Shown in pieces: positions 8,476 to 17,076 of a DNA stretch of 64,000 nucleotides. Origin of the DNA: Bermanella sp049115935 (GTDB lineage: Bacteria > Pseudomonadota > Gammaproteobacteria > Pseudomonadales > Oceanobacteraceae); contig JAGDZK010000042.1 in assembly GCA_049115935.1 (NCBI GenBank), positions 1 through 64,000 on the forward strand. The letters run 5' to 3'. Within the stretch, counting starts at the first letter, position 1, and every line of letters begins with the position of its first letter. Under the pieces are notes generated by a model. The model did not search any database. It was not told where the DNA came from and saw only the letters and a program-made list of their open reading frames with translations. The position numbers were made by a program, and so were the translations under genes.

Positions 8476-11166
8476 CTATAACGTGGCTTGTAGTTCCACT
8501 TGTTCGGTGAGAGCTTCGATGACTGCACTTTGCAATTGGCGACAGAAATTGGGGTCGCTAAATGGCTCGCCGTTTTTATCTGTGATATAAAAAATATCGT
8601 CTATTTTTTCACCTTCGGTCAATATTTTTGCTGTTTCTAATGAAATCTCATATTCCATAAACAATCGCCCCATGCGTGCAAGCAAGCCTGGGCGGTCAGG
8701 GGCAATTACTTCGAGTAAGCTACGTTTGGTAAACGGGTCATTACTTAGATTAACAATGGGTTTGAAATCAAACTGCTTAAGTTGTCTTGAGGTACGACGC
8801 TGAATAAGTTTTGGAAACTCTTCTGGGTGAGAGAGGGCTTCTTCTAAGGTGCTCTGAATTTTTTCTAGGCGAATCGTTTCACTAATGGGTTTGCCGTTTT
8901 CGTCCAATACAATGTAAGTATCTAAAGCATTGTTATTGGCAGAGGTAATAATTCGCGCATCTTGAATGTTGAGGTGCAGTTGATCTAAAGCAGCGGTCAT
9001 CGCGGCAAATAAGTGAGGCTGATCTTTCATGTGAATGAAAATCTGCGTGGCACCTTCGCGGGCTTTATCGCTCGTATCACCAATTAAAACCAAGGGTTTG
9101 TTGATATCCTTATGTTTGAATAAAGCCAATGCATGCCAAACTAAAGTGTCTACGTTTTCACGAAGAAAGTATTCATCCCCCGGATTTGCCCACATTTCAT
9201 AAACGTCTTCTTCTTGATAGCCGTATTCACTTAGGCGCTCGATAACCGCTATTTGTGTTTCTTTTACCCATTCATCTTTATCGATTGGAACGTCTAGTCC
9301 ACGGCGAATAAGGTGCAGCGTTTCACTATAAAGCGTACGCATTTGTTCCGCGCGCCAGCCTGTCCACAGCTTTTTGTTGGTGCTATAAATATCGGCAACA
9401 CTAAATACAAATAAATAATCAAGATGGCGGCGATCACCCATTTGCGTGGCAAAGTGATGAATAGCATCTGGGTCAGCAAGATCTAGGCGCTGTGATGTTT
9501 GTGAGTAAAGCAAGTGGTTGCGAATCAGCCAGACAACTAGGTCAGTATCTTTTTGGTTTAAGCCGTGTTGAGCACAAAAGTTTTCTGCTATTTCGGCTCC
9601 GGTAATTTCGTGATCACCGGGTAATACTTTGCCTACGTCATGCAGTAGTGCGGCAAGATATAAAATCTCTTTTTTAGCGACGTTGTGAATGAGTTTGCTT
9701 GCCAGAGGGAATGCTTCTTTTTCAACACCAAAACGTAATCGACGAATAAATTTGATGGCACGCAAGCTATGTTGGTCAACTGTATAGCTATGGAATAAGT
9801 CATGTTGCATATGGCCAATGATGGCACCGAATTCAGGAATGTATTGACCAAGAATGCCGTAGTTCAGCATGCGTTCGAGCTCTCGGGTTACATGGTCATT
9901 GCTGCGTAAAATGGCCATGAATGTGCGTACATTATCTGGGTGTGTGCGGTAGTCGTCGTCAATCAAGTGGCGATTGTCGCGAAGCGCTCTTATGGTGTTG
10001 GCTCGAACACCTTTTAAACTGTTATCACTGGCTAGGTAATAAAACACTTCCAGCATGGCATTGGGTGTGTGCGTAAATAGGTCGATATCGCTGGCTTCAA
10101 GGTAGTCATTATTACGTTGAAAGTATTCATTAATCGGTACGATATCAGCTGGTTGTTGGCTATCAATAATAAGCTCTTTGAATAGCAGCATAAGCAGGTC
10201 ATTTAATTCATTCAGCGCCAAACTGTAACGATAGTATTGGTGCATCATGTGTTCGACAGCTAATTGCTCTTGGTCATCTTTAAAGCCTAAAATCTCTGCG
10301 ATTTCTTTTTGGAAATCGAAGAGTAATTGATCTTCCTCACGACCGGTAACCATGTGCAGGGCGTAACGAATTTGCCATAAAAAATCACGGCAACGATGCA
10401 ACATGCCGTATTCAAAATCTGTGAGGATGCCTTGCTTGGTTAAGTTTTCTAATTCGTGGCTGCCAAAGTGACGTTCTAGTACCCATACAATGGTGTGGAC
10501 GTCGCGCAAGCCGCCTTGGCCTTTTTTAATGTTGGGCTCAAGGTTGTAATCCGTATCATGGTGCTTATCGTGACGTTCTTCTTGTTCTTGCCATTTGGCC
10601 AGAAAAAACTCATCGCTCGGCCAGATGAGGTCAGGCCCAGTCATATCACGCATGACTTCTCTTAGTTTATCGGCACCGATTAATGTGCGTGTTTCCATTA
10701 AATTGGTGGCAATGGTGAGATCTTTTGCCGCTTCACTCTTGCAATCATCAATGGTGCGTACGCCATGGCCCACATCAAGTTTGATGTCCCACATGAAGGT
10801 AATAAAGCCTTGCATTGCGTCGCTGTTGGCACTGAACGCGTCTTCGTCTTTATTCAGTAGCAGAATGTCGATGTCGCTTTTAGGGTGTAGCTCGCCGCGA
10901 CCGTAACCACCAACGGCCAATAGGGCGATATTATCAATGTCTTCGGGGAAAAATTGTAGCCAGGCGTGTTTGAGTAGTTGGTCCATGAACCAAGAACGGG
11001 CATGTACCAGTGTGACAGCGTCTAAGGTGTTTCGGAAATGTTCATCCATCACAGCTTGGCTGTGACGGATAGCCTCTTTAAAAAGAGGAATAACGGGCTT
11101 GCCATCAGCAATAGCCTGACGAAAGGTCGTTTCGTCGAATATCTTAGCGAGTAAGCCCTGATCCAC
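8476..11166 (-). CDS. glnD: Bifunctional uridylyltransferase/uridylyl-removing enzyme GlnD
   Basis: GlnD senses glutamine and adds or removes UMP on PII proteins (GlnB/GlnK), setting nitrogen assimilation. The nucleotidyltransferase motif GGYGRGELHPKSDID is at about residues 86-100. The HD-type hydrolase motif LLHDVGK is near 507-513, and two ACT domains fill the C-terminus (VLIGDTSDKAREG and LLEVIAPDRPGLLAR). I place the start at the GTG at 11166, giving 896 residues, because GGGAG lies 8 bases upstream and the family N-terminus aligns there. The open frame runs back to 11253, but that part overlaps map. The gene begins 2 bp after the map stop, so the two are probably one operon. Confidence 0.93.
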   Translation of the reverse strand: MDQGLLAKIFDETTFRQAIADGKPVIPLFKEAIRHSQAVMDEHFRNTLDAVTLVHARSWFMDQLLKHAWLQFFPEDIDNIALLAVGGYGRGELHPKSDIDILLLNKDEDAFSANSDAMQGFITFMWDIKLDVGHGVRTIDDCKSEAAKDLTIATNLMETRTLIGADKLREVMRDMTGPDLIWPSDEFFLAKWQEQEERHDKHHDTDYNLEPNIKKGQGGLRDVHTIVWVLERHFGSHELENLTKQGILTDFEYGMLHRCRDFLWQIRYALHMVTGREEDQLLFDFQKEIAEILGFKDDQEQLAVEHMMHQYYRYSLALNELNDLLMLLFKELIIDSQQPADIVPINEYFQRNNDYLEASDIDLFTHTPNAMLEVFYYLASDNSLKGVRANTIRALRDNRHLIDDDYRTHPDNVRTFMAILRSNDHVTRELERMLNYGILGQYIPEFGAIIGHMQHDLFHSYTVDQHSLRAIKFIRRLRFGVEKEAFPLASKLIHNVAKKEILYLAALLHDVGKVLPGDHEITGAEIAENFCAQHGLNQKDTDLVVWLIRNHLLYSQTSQRLDLADPDAIHHFATQMGDRRHLDYLFVFSVADIYSTNKKLWTGWRAEQMRTLYSETLHLIRRGLDVPIDKDEWVKETQIAVIERLSEYGYQEEDVYEMWANPGDEYFLRENVDTLVWHALALFKHKDINKPLVLIGDTSDKAREGATQIFIHMKDQPHLFAAMTAALDQLHLNIQDARIITSANNNALDTYIVLDENGKPISETIRLEKIQSTLEEALSHPEEFPKLIQRRTSRQLKQFDFKPIVNLSNDPFTKRSLLEVIAPDRPGLLARMGRLFMEYEISLETAKILTEGEKIDDIFYITDKNGEPFSDPNFCRQLQSAVIEALTEQVELQATL

Positions 11167-11168
11167 TG

Positions 11169-11957
11169 TTATTGCTCCCAAGGAAACACTTCTTCTTTGC
11201 GGCGGGTAAGCACCTCTATGCCGTCTTTTGTCACAAGACAAGTGTGCTCCCATTGCGCACTTAATTTGCGATCTTTAGTGATAACGGTCCAGTGATCACC
11301 CAGTAGCTTACTTTGCGGTTTGCCTTGGTTAATCATTGGCTCAATGGTGAAGCACATGCCTTCTTTTAAAGCCATACCTGTGCCTGGGCGGCCGTAGTGC
11401 ATTACTTGCGGCTCTTCGTGAAAACCCTTGCCGATACCGTGACCGCAGTATTCACGTACAACAGTGTAGTAATTTGCTTCAGCATGTTGTTGGATAACGT
11501 GGCCAATATCACCAAGTTGAGCGCCGGGTTTAACCAGCGCCATGCCTTTGTACATACACTCTTGAGTGATTTCTACTAGGCGCTTATCGGCAGGTTTTGG
11601 CTCACCCACAAAAAACATTTTACTGGTATCGCCATGATAGCCATCTTTAATAACGGTTACGTCAATGTTAACGCTATCGCCTTTTTTGAGAACCTTGTCA
11701 TCACTTGGAATGCCGTGACAAATCACGTGATTCACTGACGTGCAAATAGATTTTGGAAAGGGTGGGTTGCCATAATTCAATGGAGCAGGGATACCCTGCT
11801 GGGTGTTGACGATGTAATCGTGGCAAATGCGATCCAGCTCACCTGTAGTCACACCTGGCTTTACATATTCGCCAATCATTTCCAGCACTTCGGCAGCCAA
11901 GCGACCGGCTACGCGCATTTTTTCGATTTCTTCTGGAGTTTTGATGGTCACAGCCAT
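11169..11957 (-). CDS. map: Type I methionine aminopeptidase
   Basis: Map removes the initiator methionine from nascent proteins. The 262-residue product carries all five metal ligands: D99, D110, H173, E206 and E237, each within two residues of the E. coli positions. The imidazole-bearing HGIGKGFHEEP segment is intact. The start at 11957 (MAVTIKTPEEIEKMR) matches the family; an upstream frame from 12014 would add 19 unconserved residues. No clear ribosome binding site precedes this ATG. It is divergent from rpsB, the usual gammaproteobacterial arrangement, and continues into glnD. Confidence 0.95.
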   Translation of the reverse strand: MAVTIKTPEEIEKMRVAGRLAAEVLEMIGEYVKPGVTTGELDRICHDYIVNTQQGIPAPLNYGNPPFPKSICTSVNHVICHGIPSDDKVLKKGDSVNIDVTVIKDGYHGDTSKMFFVGEPKPADKRLVEITQECMYKGMALVKPGAQLGDIGHVIQQHAEANYYTVVREYCGHGIGKGFHEEPQVMHYGRPGTGMALKEGMCFTIEPMINQGKPQSKLLGDHWTVITKDRKLSAQWEHTCLVTKDGIEVLTRRKEEVFPWEQ

Positions 11958-12085
11958 GGGGGAGATATTCGCTCTTAGTTTAATAAGTCCGCTATTGTAC
12001 TCACTTATGCACAATAGATGAATAACCAGGCGTCACGAAATAGGCTTTTAATTGCTAAATTTTCTTCCCAAATGGGGCTTAATTA

Positions 12086-12247
12086 TGGTATAAAGCGCGC
12101 GCTCTTTGCGGTCTTAGACAGCTGGGGGTAAAACATTATATAAATCCGCACATGTATCGACACATCGTTCTGGGTGTCTTGGGCTTTAAAAGCCGGGATT
12201 GGACAATGGGATACATGGAGGCCTAACCCTATAAATAGGTATTTATC
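12086..12247 (+). promoter_or_regulatory. rpsB promoter and structured leader
   Basis: An extended -10 element (TGGTATAAA, 12086-12094) is followed by the GC-rich discriminator GCGCGCGC. The roughly 150-nt untranslated leader can fold: GACAC at 12159-12163 pairs with GTGTC at 12174-12178, and GGCTT at 12182-12186 with AAGCC at 12190-12194. In E. coli the rpsB leader is the target of S2 autoregulation, and it is conserved in gammaproteobacteria. That this leader does the same is inference. Confidence 0.55.
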
Positions 12248-12991
12248 ATGGCACAAGTTACAATGCGTGACCTGCTTAAAGCAGGCGTTCACTTTGGTCA
12301 CCAGACTCGTTACTGGAATCCAAAAATGGGTAAATTCATTTTTGGTGCTCGTAACAAGATCCATATCATCAACCTTGAGCACACAGTGCCAGCATTCAAC
12401 GAAGCGTTGAACGTTGTTAAAGGTATGACTTCTAAAAACAACCACGTACTTTTCGTGGGTACTAAGCGTGCTGCTTCTAAAGTAATCCAAGAGCAAGCTG
12501 CTCGTGCAAACATGCCTTTCGTAGCTCACCGCTGGTTGGGTGGTATGCTGACTAACTACAAAACTATTCGTCAATCTATCAAGCGTCTTGCTGACCTTGA
12601 AGCACAAAAGAAAGACGGTACTTTTGAGCAGCTAACTAAGAAAGAAGCGCTAATGCGTACTCGTGAGATGGAGAAGCTTGAGCGCTCTATCGGTGGTATT
12701 AAAAACATGGGCGGCCTACCTGACGCTATCTTCGTTATCGACGTTGATCACGAGCGTATCGCGATTCAAGAAGCGAACAAGCTAGGTATCCCTGTAATCG
12801 GTATCGTGGATACTAACAGCAACCCTGATGGCGTTGACTATGTTATCCCTGGTAACGATGATGCGATTCGCGCAATCGAAATCTTCACTTCTGCTGTTGC
12901 TGATGCTTGCATCGAAGGCAAAACTGAAGGTGGCCAGCAAGCTCCTGCAGCTGCACCTGCTAAAGCAGAAGAAACGCCAGCAGCTGAGTAA
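12248..12991 (+). CDS. rpsB: 30S ribosomal protein S2
   Basis: The 247-residue S2 begins MAQVTMRDLLKAGVHFGHQT, a near-exact match to the family N-terminus. It keeps GARNKIHIINLE, HRWLGGMLTNYKTI and the GIVDTNSNPDGVDYVIPGNDDA signature. It binds the small subunit between head and body, with S1. The last 20 residues are an Ala/Pro/Glu tail typical of the C-terminal extension. Codon use is biased toward highly expressed codons. It is followed by an attenuator and then tsf. Confidence 0.98.
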   Translation: MAQVTMRDLLKAGVHFGHQTRYWNPKMGKFIFGARNKIHIINLEHTVPAFNEALNVVKGMTSKNNHVLFVGTKRAASKVIQEQAARANMPFVAHRWLGGMLTNYKTIRQSIKRLADLEAQKKDGTFEQLTKKEALMRTREMEKLERSIGGIKNMGGLPDAIFVIDVDHERIAIQEANKLGIPVIGIVDTNSNPDGVDYVIPGNDDAIRAIEIFTSAVADACIEGKTEGGQQAPAAAPAKAEETPAAE

Positions 12992-13024
12992 TATTTGTTT
13001 AAATATTAAGTTGCAATATAAGAA

Positions 13025-13047
13025 AGGGGGCTAGCCCCCTTTTTTTA
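13025..13047 (+). terminator. Attenuator/terminator between rpsB and tsf
   Basis: The perfect 16-bp palindrome AGGGGGCTAGCCCCCT at 13025-13040 is followed by seven more T. Its position between two co-transcribed genes suggests partial termination that keeps S2 in excess of EF-Ts transcript, as reported for E. coli. Confidence 0.8.
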
Positions 13048-13080
13048 AAAGAATTTTTAGATCAAATTTAGGTGATGACT

Positions 13081-13926
13081 ATGGCAGTTTCTGCAAAATT
13101 AGTTAAAGAATTACGCGAGCGTACTGGTCTTGGCATGATGGAGTGTAAAAAAGCACTTCAAGAAGCTAATGGCGATATCGATGCAGCCATTGAAGAAATG
13201 CGCAAGAACTCTGGCCTTAAGGCTGCTAAAAAAGCAGGTCGTACTGCCGCTGAAGGCGTAGTAGTAATTAAGTCTGCTGCTGATAACTCTGCTGCAATCC
13301 TAGTTGAAGTTAACTCTGAAACTGACTTTGCTGCTAAAAACGAAGACTTCCTTGGTTTTGCTAACAAAATCGCTGATGTGGCTTTTGAAGCTAAAAACAC
13401 TGAAGTAGTTGGTCTTTTGGATGCAGAGCGTGAAGCTTTGGTTCAAAAAATCGGTGAAAACATCTCTCCTCGTCGTGCTGAATTGCTAGAAGGCGAGTTG
13501 GTTGCAGGTTATGTTCACTCTAACAACCGTATTGCTGCTCTTGTAGCATTAAAAGGTGGTACTGAAGAGTTAGCGCGTGACATCGCTATGCACGTAACAG
13601 CGGTTAACCCTCGCGTATTGGCGCCAACAGATATGCCTGCTGAAGTGGTTGATGCTGAAAAAGAAATCATCAAAGCTCAGCCTGATATGGAAGGCAAGCC
13701 TGCTGAAATCGTTGAGAAAATGATGGGTGGTCGTATCCAGAAGTTCCTTAAAGAAAACAGCTTGCTAGAGCAACCTTTCGTTAAGAACCCTGAGCTAACG
13801 ATCGCTAAGCTAGCGAAAGCTGCTGGCGCTGAAGTGGTTAGCTTCATTCGTATCGAAGTGGGTGAAGGTATCGAGAAAGACGAAACCGACTTCGCTGCAG
13901 AAGTTGCTGCTCAGCTTAAAGGCTAA
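13081..13926 (+). CDS. tsf: Elongation factor Ts
   Basis: EF-Ts is the nucleotide exchange factor for EF-Tu. The 281-residue protein has the N-terminal UBA-like domain (AKLVKELRERTGLGMMECKKAL) and the signature TDFAAKNEDF, which contains the Asp-Phe pair (TDF) inserted near the EF-Tu Mg site. A core dimerisation region with GGRIQKFLKENSLLEQPF follows. I choose the ATG at 13081 because TTTAGG lies about 9 bases upstream; GTG (13072) and ATG (13075) just ahead are too close to it. Confidence 0.97.
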   Translation: MAVSAKLVKELRERTGLGMMECKKALQEANGDIDAAIEEMRKNSGLKAAKKAGRTAAEGVVVIKSAADNSAAILVEVNSETDFAAKNEDFLGFANKIADVAFEAKNTEVVGLLDAEREALVQKIGENISPRRAELLEGELVAGYVHSNNRIAALVALKGGTEELARDIAMHVTAVNPRVLAPTDMPAEVVDAEKEIIKAQPDMEGKPAEIVEKMMGGRIQKFLKENSLLEQPFVKNPELTIAKLAKAAGAEVVSFIRIEVGEGIEKDETDFAAEVAAQLKG

Positions 13927-13950
13927 GCAATAGGGCTGTTACAGCTCTTT

Positions 13951-13984
13951 AAATGCCGAGTTAGGTTTCCCTTGCTCGGCATTT
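13951..13984 (+). terminator. Hairpin after tsf
   Basis: A 10-bp perfect stem (13951-13960 with 13975-13984) has a 14-nt loop, and the T tract is only the last three bases of the stem. It probably ends or weakens the rpsB-tsf transcript ahead of the separate pyrH promoter. Confidence 0.55.
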
Positions 13985-14079
13985 GTGTAAAGGTTATTTG
14001 AAAGCCCTGGTGAACTGAGTTGAGAATCAAGCATGATCTCAGTCAGAACCGGGGTTTTGCAGTGAGAGGTCTGGGTTTA

Positions 14080-14088
14080 TGCTATAAA
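14080..14088 (+). promoter_or_regulatory. Extended -10 promoter of pyrH
   Basis: TGCTATAAA is an extended -10 element located 35 bp before the pyrH start. A TTGCAG at 14057-14062 could be the -35 but spacing is long (20 bp), which an extended -10 tolerates. Confidence 0.45.
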
Positions 14089-14123
14089 CTCATGACTATA
14101 GAATTGCATAAAAGAGGTGACCT

Positions 14124-14876
14124 ATGCCCCCGGCAGATAATCGTAGCCCTAAATATAAACGCATCCTATTGAAGTTAAGCGGTGAAGCGCTTCAAGGTGA
14201 GCAAAACTTTGGTATCGACCCCAAAGTGCTGGATCGTATGGCGTTAGAAGTTGGGCAGCTGGTGGGAATTGGCGTTCAGGTTGGTTTGGTGATTGGCGGC
14301 GGTAATTTGTTCCGCGGTGCTGCCTTAAGCCAAGCAGGTCTTGATCGTGTAACCGGTGACCACATGGGTATGCTGGCCACTGTGATGAACGCATTAGCCA
14401 TGCGTGACGCACTTGAGCGTAGCAATATTAAATCTCGTGTTATGTCTGCTATTCCTATGAGTGGCATTGTTGAGCATTACGATCGCCGCCGCGCTATTCG
14501 CCACTTGAATACGGGTGATGTGGTGATTTTCTCAGCAGGTACGGGCAACCCATTTTTTACAACCGATTCCGCTGCGTGTTTGCGTGGTATTGAAATCGAA
14601 GCAGATATCGTATTAAAAGCCACCAATGTTGATGGCGTGTATGATGCTGATCCAAAGAAAAACCCAGAAGCGGTTAAATTTGAAACCCTGACTTACGACG
14701 AAGTACTTGAGCGTCAGTTGGGAGTGATGGATCTCACGGCGATTTGTCTGGCGCGAGATCATAAAATGCCATTACGTGTGTTTAACATGGCAACCCCTGG
14801 TGTGATGGCTCAACTCATGGTGGGTGGTAGTGATGGCACATTGATTGTGTGTGGAGAAAAAGAAAATGTTGAATGA
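14124..14876 (+). CDS. pyrH: Uridylate (UMP) kinase
   Basis: PyrH phosphorylates UMP to UDP and is a hexameric amino-acid-kinase-fold enzyme, unrelated to eukaryotic UMP kinases. The 250-residue product shows ILLKLSGEALQGE at the N-terminus (phosphate-binding lysine), the GGGNLFRG loop, GDHMGMLATVMNALAMRDAL, and the FTTDSAACLR and KATNVDGVYDADPKK motifs. AGAGGTGA upstream supports the start. Its end overlaps the frr start by 11 bp, so the two are translationally coupled. Confidence 0.97.
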   Translation: MPPADNRSPKYKRILLKLSGEALQGEQNFGIDPKVLDRMALEVGQLVGIGVQVGLVIGGGNLFRGAALSQAGLDRVTGDHMGMLATVMNALAMRDALERSNIKSRVMSAIPMSGIVEHYDRRRAIRHLNTGDVVIFSAGTGNPFFTTDSAACLRGIEIEADIVLKATNVDGVYDADPKKNPEAVKFETLTYDEVLERQLGVMDLTAICLARDHKMPLRVFNMATPGVMAQLMVGGSDGTLIVCGEKENVE

Positions 14877-15423
14877 AATTCAAGCAGACGCTAAAGATCG
14901 TATGCAAAAAAGCGTGAACGCATTAGTTGATGCGTTCAAAAAAGTACGTACAGGTCGTGCGAACCCTGCCATTCTTGATGGTATTTCAATTGATTACTAC
15001 GGTAATCCAACGCCACTTTCTCAAGTTGCGAACATTAACGTTGAAGATGGTCGTGCTCTAGCGGTTACCCCTTGGGAAAAACACCTAGTGCCGGTTATTG
15101 AAAAAGCGATTATGAAGTCAGATTTGGGTATTAACCCTTCAACTTCAGGTGAAACCATTCGTTTGCCTATGCCTGCTTTGACGGAAGAAACCCGTAAAGA
15201 CTATATTAAGCAAGCCCGTGCAGAAGCGGAAAAAGGTCGTGTATCTGTTCGTAATATCCGTCGTGATGCAAACAGCAGTATTAAAGACCTGCTTAAAGAA
15301 AAAGAAATTAGTGAAGACGAAGAGCGTCAAGGCCAAGATCAAGTTCAGCAGCTAACTGATAAGTTTATTGCTGATATCGAATCTTTACTGGCGACAAAAG
15401 AAAAAGACCTAATGCAGGTTTAA
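14866..15423 (+). CDS. frr: Ribosome recycling factor
   Basis: RRF splits post-termination ribosomes with EF-G. The chosen start (MLNEIQADAKDRMQKSV) gives 185 residues, exactly the E. coli length. The conserved KVRTGRANPAILDGI, the hinge-domain VTPWEKHLVPVIEKAIM, the LGINPSTSG loop, LTEETRKD and the NIRRDANSSIKDLLKEKEISEDEE helix are all present. The frame is open upstream to 14845, inside pyrH, but the family begins at 14866. A hairpin follows before uppS. Confidence 0.97.
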   Translation: MLNEIQADAKDRMQKSVNALVDAFKKVRTGRANPAILDGISIDYYGNPTPLSQVANINVEDGRALAVTPWEKHLVPVIEKAIMKSDLGINPSTSGETIRLPMPALTEETRKDYIKQARAEAEKGRVSVRNIRRDANSSIKDLLKEKEISEDEERQGQDQVQQLTDKFIADIESLLATKEKDLMQV

Positions 15424-15443
15424 CCGAGTTAATATGAAGCGGT

Positions 15444-15467
15444 ACTGCGCCTTTATTAAGGCGCAGT
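15444..15467 (+). terminator. Hairpin between frr and uppS
   Basis: A 10-bp perfect stem (15444-15453 with 15458-15467) has a 4-nt loop and is followed by TTCATT. The poor T tract suggests a partial terminator or RNA-stabilising hairpin. Confidence 0.45.
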
Positions 15468-15487
15468 TTCATTATTAGGTTCCACAT

Positions 15488-16243
15488 ATGTCTGAAGCTA
15501 CGATACCAAAATTTGAACGTATCCCTCGTCATGTTGCCATCGTCATGGATGGAAATAATCGATGGGCTAAGCGTCGCCATTTACCTGGCGTTGCTGGCCA
15601 TAAAGCGGGTGTAAAGGCTGTTAAAATTGTTATTGAACAAGCAGCCCGCTTAGAAGTTGACGTTCTGACGCTTTTTGCTTTCTCAAGTGAGAATTGGCAG
15701 CGTCCTGAAAAAGAAGTAAATGCATTAATGCAGCTATTTCTTAATGCTCTTCAAAAAGAAGTAAAAAAATTAAACGAGCATAATATTCGCCTAATTATAA
15801 TGGGTGATGTCTCCGGCTTTACGCCTATTTTGCAAGAGCATATTGAAATTGCTCAAGATCTTACAAAAGATAATACCGGTCTTACATTAGTGGTTGCGGC
15901 TAATTATGGTGGGCGCTGGGATATTTCTCATGCCGCGCAAAACATTGCCAAAGATGTGCTATCTGGCAAAATTTCACCTGAAAATATTACGCCAGAACTT
16001 TTTTCTGGTTATACGTGTTTAAATGAGTTTCCTGAACCTGATTTGTGTATTCGCACGGGTGGGGAATTGAGGATTAGTAATTTCATGTTGTGGCAGTTTG
16101 CTTATACCGAGTTGGTGTTTAGTGACGCGTTGTGGCCTGATTTTAATGAAACAAACTTCTGGTCGGCAATAGAAGAATATAACAGCCGCACGCGTCGTTT
16201 TGGGCGCACAGATGAACAATTGAAGGAAGATCAAACGTGCTAA
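15488..16243 (+). CDS. uppS: Undecaprenyl diphosphate synthase
   Basis: UppS condenses eight isopentenyl units onto farnesyl diphosphate to make the C55 carrier lipid for peptidoglycan and O-antigen. The 251-residue protein has the catalytic D21 in VAIVMDGNNRWAKRR, followed by GHKAGVKAV, the FAFSSENWQRP loop, and the C-terminal DLCIRTGGELRISNF and WPDFNE motifs of the cis-prenyltransferase family. It overlaps cdsA by 7 bp. Confidence 0.96.
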   Translation: MSEATIPKFERIPRHVAIVMDGNNRWAKRRHLPGVAGHKAGVKAVKIVIEQAARLEVDVLTLFAFSSENWQRPEKEVNALMQLFLNALQKEVKKLNEHNIRLIIMGDVSGFTPILQEHIEIAQDLTKDNTGLTLVVAANYGGRWDISHAAQNIAKDVLSGKISPENITPELFSGYTCLNEFPEPDLCIRTGGELRISNFMLWQFAYTELVFSDALWPDFNETNFWSAIEEYNSRTRRFGRTDEQLKEDQTC

Positions 16244-17076
16244 AGCAACGTATTCTTACCGCGCTAGTGTTGGCGCCAATTATGATTGGGGGGATTTTTT
16301 ACTTACCCCTGGCGCAATTTAAATTATTCATTGGTGTCATTGTCGCCTTAGGCGCATGGGAATGGGCAAATCTCTCTGGATTAAAGCTACAAATGGGTCG
16401 TGTCGCTTACGCGGGTTTGGTTGGAGGCTTAATTTGTGCCATTGAATTTAGCTCATTGGTACAAGAGGTTGATATTTTATATCTGGCACTTGGTTGGTGG
16501 GTTACCGCTTTTGTGTTTGTTTCTCTGCACCCTAAGCTTAAAAATATTTGGAGCAGTCCTGTTGCTCGTTTGATTATGGGCTTATTTATTTTATTGCCTA
16601 TGTGGGTAGGCTTTGTACAAATAAAGAGCTATCCGTTTAATGATTATTTAATTATGTACGTAATGTTTGTTGTATGGGGTGCGGATGTGGGTGCTTATTT
16701 TGCCGGACGCACTTTTGGTAAGCGCAAACTGGCCCCAAGTGTGAGCCCAGGCAAGACATGGGAAGGTGTGTTTGGTGGTTTATTAGTTACAACTTTAATG
16801 GCATTAGGTGGTGGCTACCTTCTAGAAAATCAAGCAGGACTTTCACTGGATACACAGCAGTGGGCATTGTTAATTGTACTGACTTTGTTGATTACCTGTT
16901 TTTCTGTTGTGGGTGATTTAATTGAAAGCATGGTGAAGCGTCACCGCGGTATTAAAGACTCGAGTAATTTATTACCAGGTCATGGCGGTGTAATGGATCG
17001 TATTGATAGTATGACTGCAGCACTTCCTTTATTTGCTTTAGCACTAAGTGTATTTGGCTGGAACTTAGTTGTATGA
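16237..17076 (+). CDS. cdsA: Phosphatidate cytidylyltransferase
   Basis: CdsA makes CDP-diacylglycerol from phosphatidate and CTP for all phospholipid synthesis. The 279-residue inner-membrane protein has about seven or eight hydrophobic segments. The family signature near the C-terminus is intact (KDSSNLLPGHGGVMDRIDS), as is the upstream SPGKTWEGVFGG motif. Translation starts at GTG (16237) with GAAGGAAGA upstream inside uppS. It overlaps both uppS and dxr, consistent with translational coupling. Confidence 0.95.
   Translation: MLKQRILTALVLAPIMIGGIFYLPLAQFKLFIGVIVALGAWEWANLSGLKLQMGRVAYAGLVGGLICAIEFSSLVQEVDILYLALGWWVTAFVFVSLHPKLKNIWSSPVARLIMGLFILLPMWVGFVQIKSYPFNDYLIMYVMFVVWGADVGAYFAGRTFGKRKLAPSVSPGKTWEGVFGGLLVTTLMALGGGYLLENQAGLSLDTQQWALLIVLTLLITCFSVVGDLIESMVKRHRGIKDSSNLLPGHGGVMDRIDSMTAALPLFALALSVFGWNLVV

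Noticed and set aside
11167..11253. Upstream extension of glnD into map
   Set aside because: It overlaps map, lacks a supporting ribosome binding site, and is not conserved in GlnD.
12083..12607. 174-codon minus-strand ORF over the rpsB 5' half and leader
   Set aside because: It is antisense to the strongly supported rpsB and has no family resemblance.
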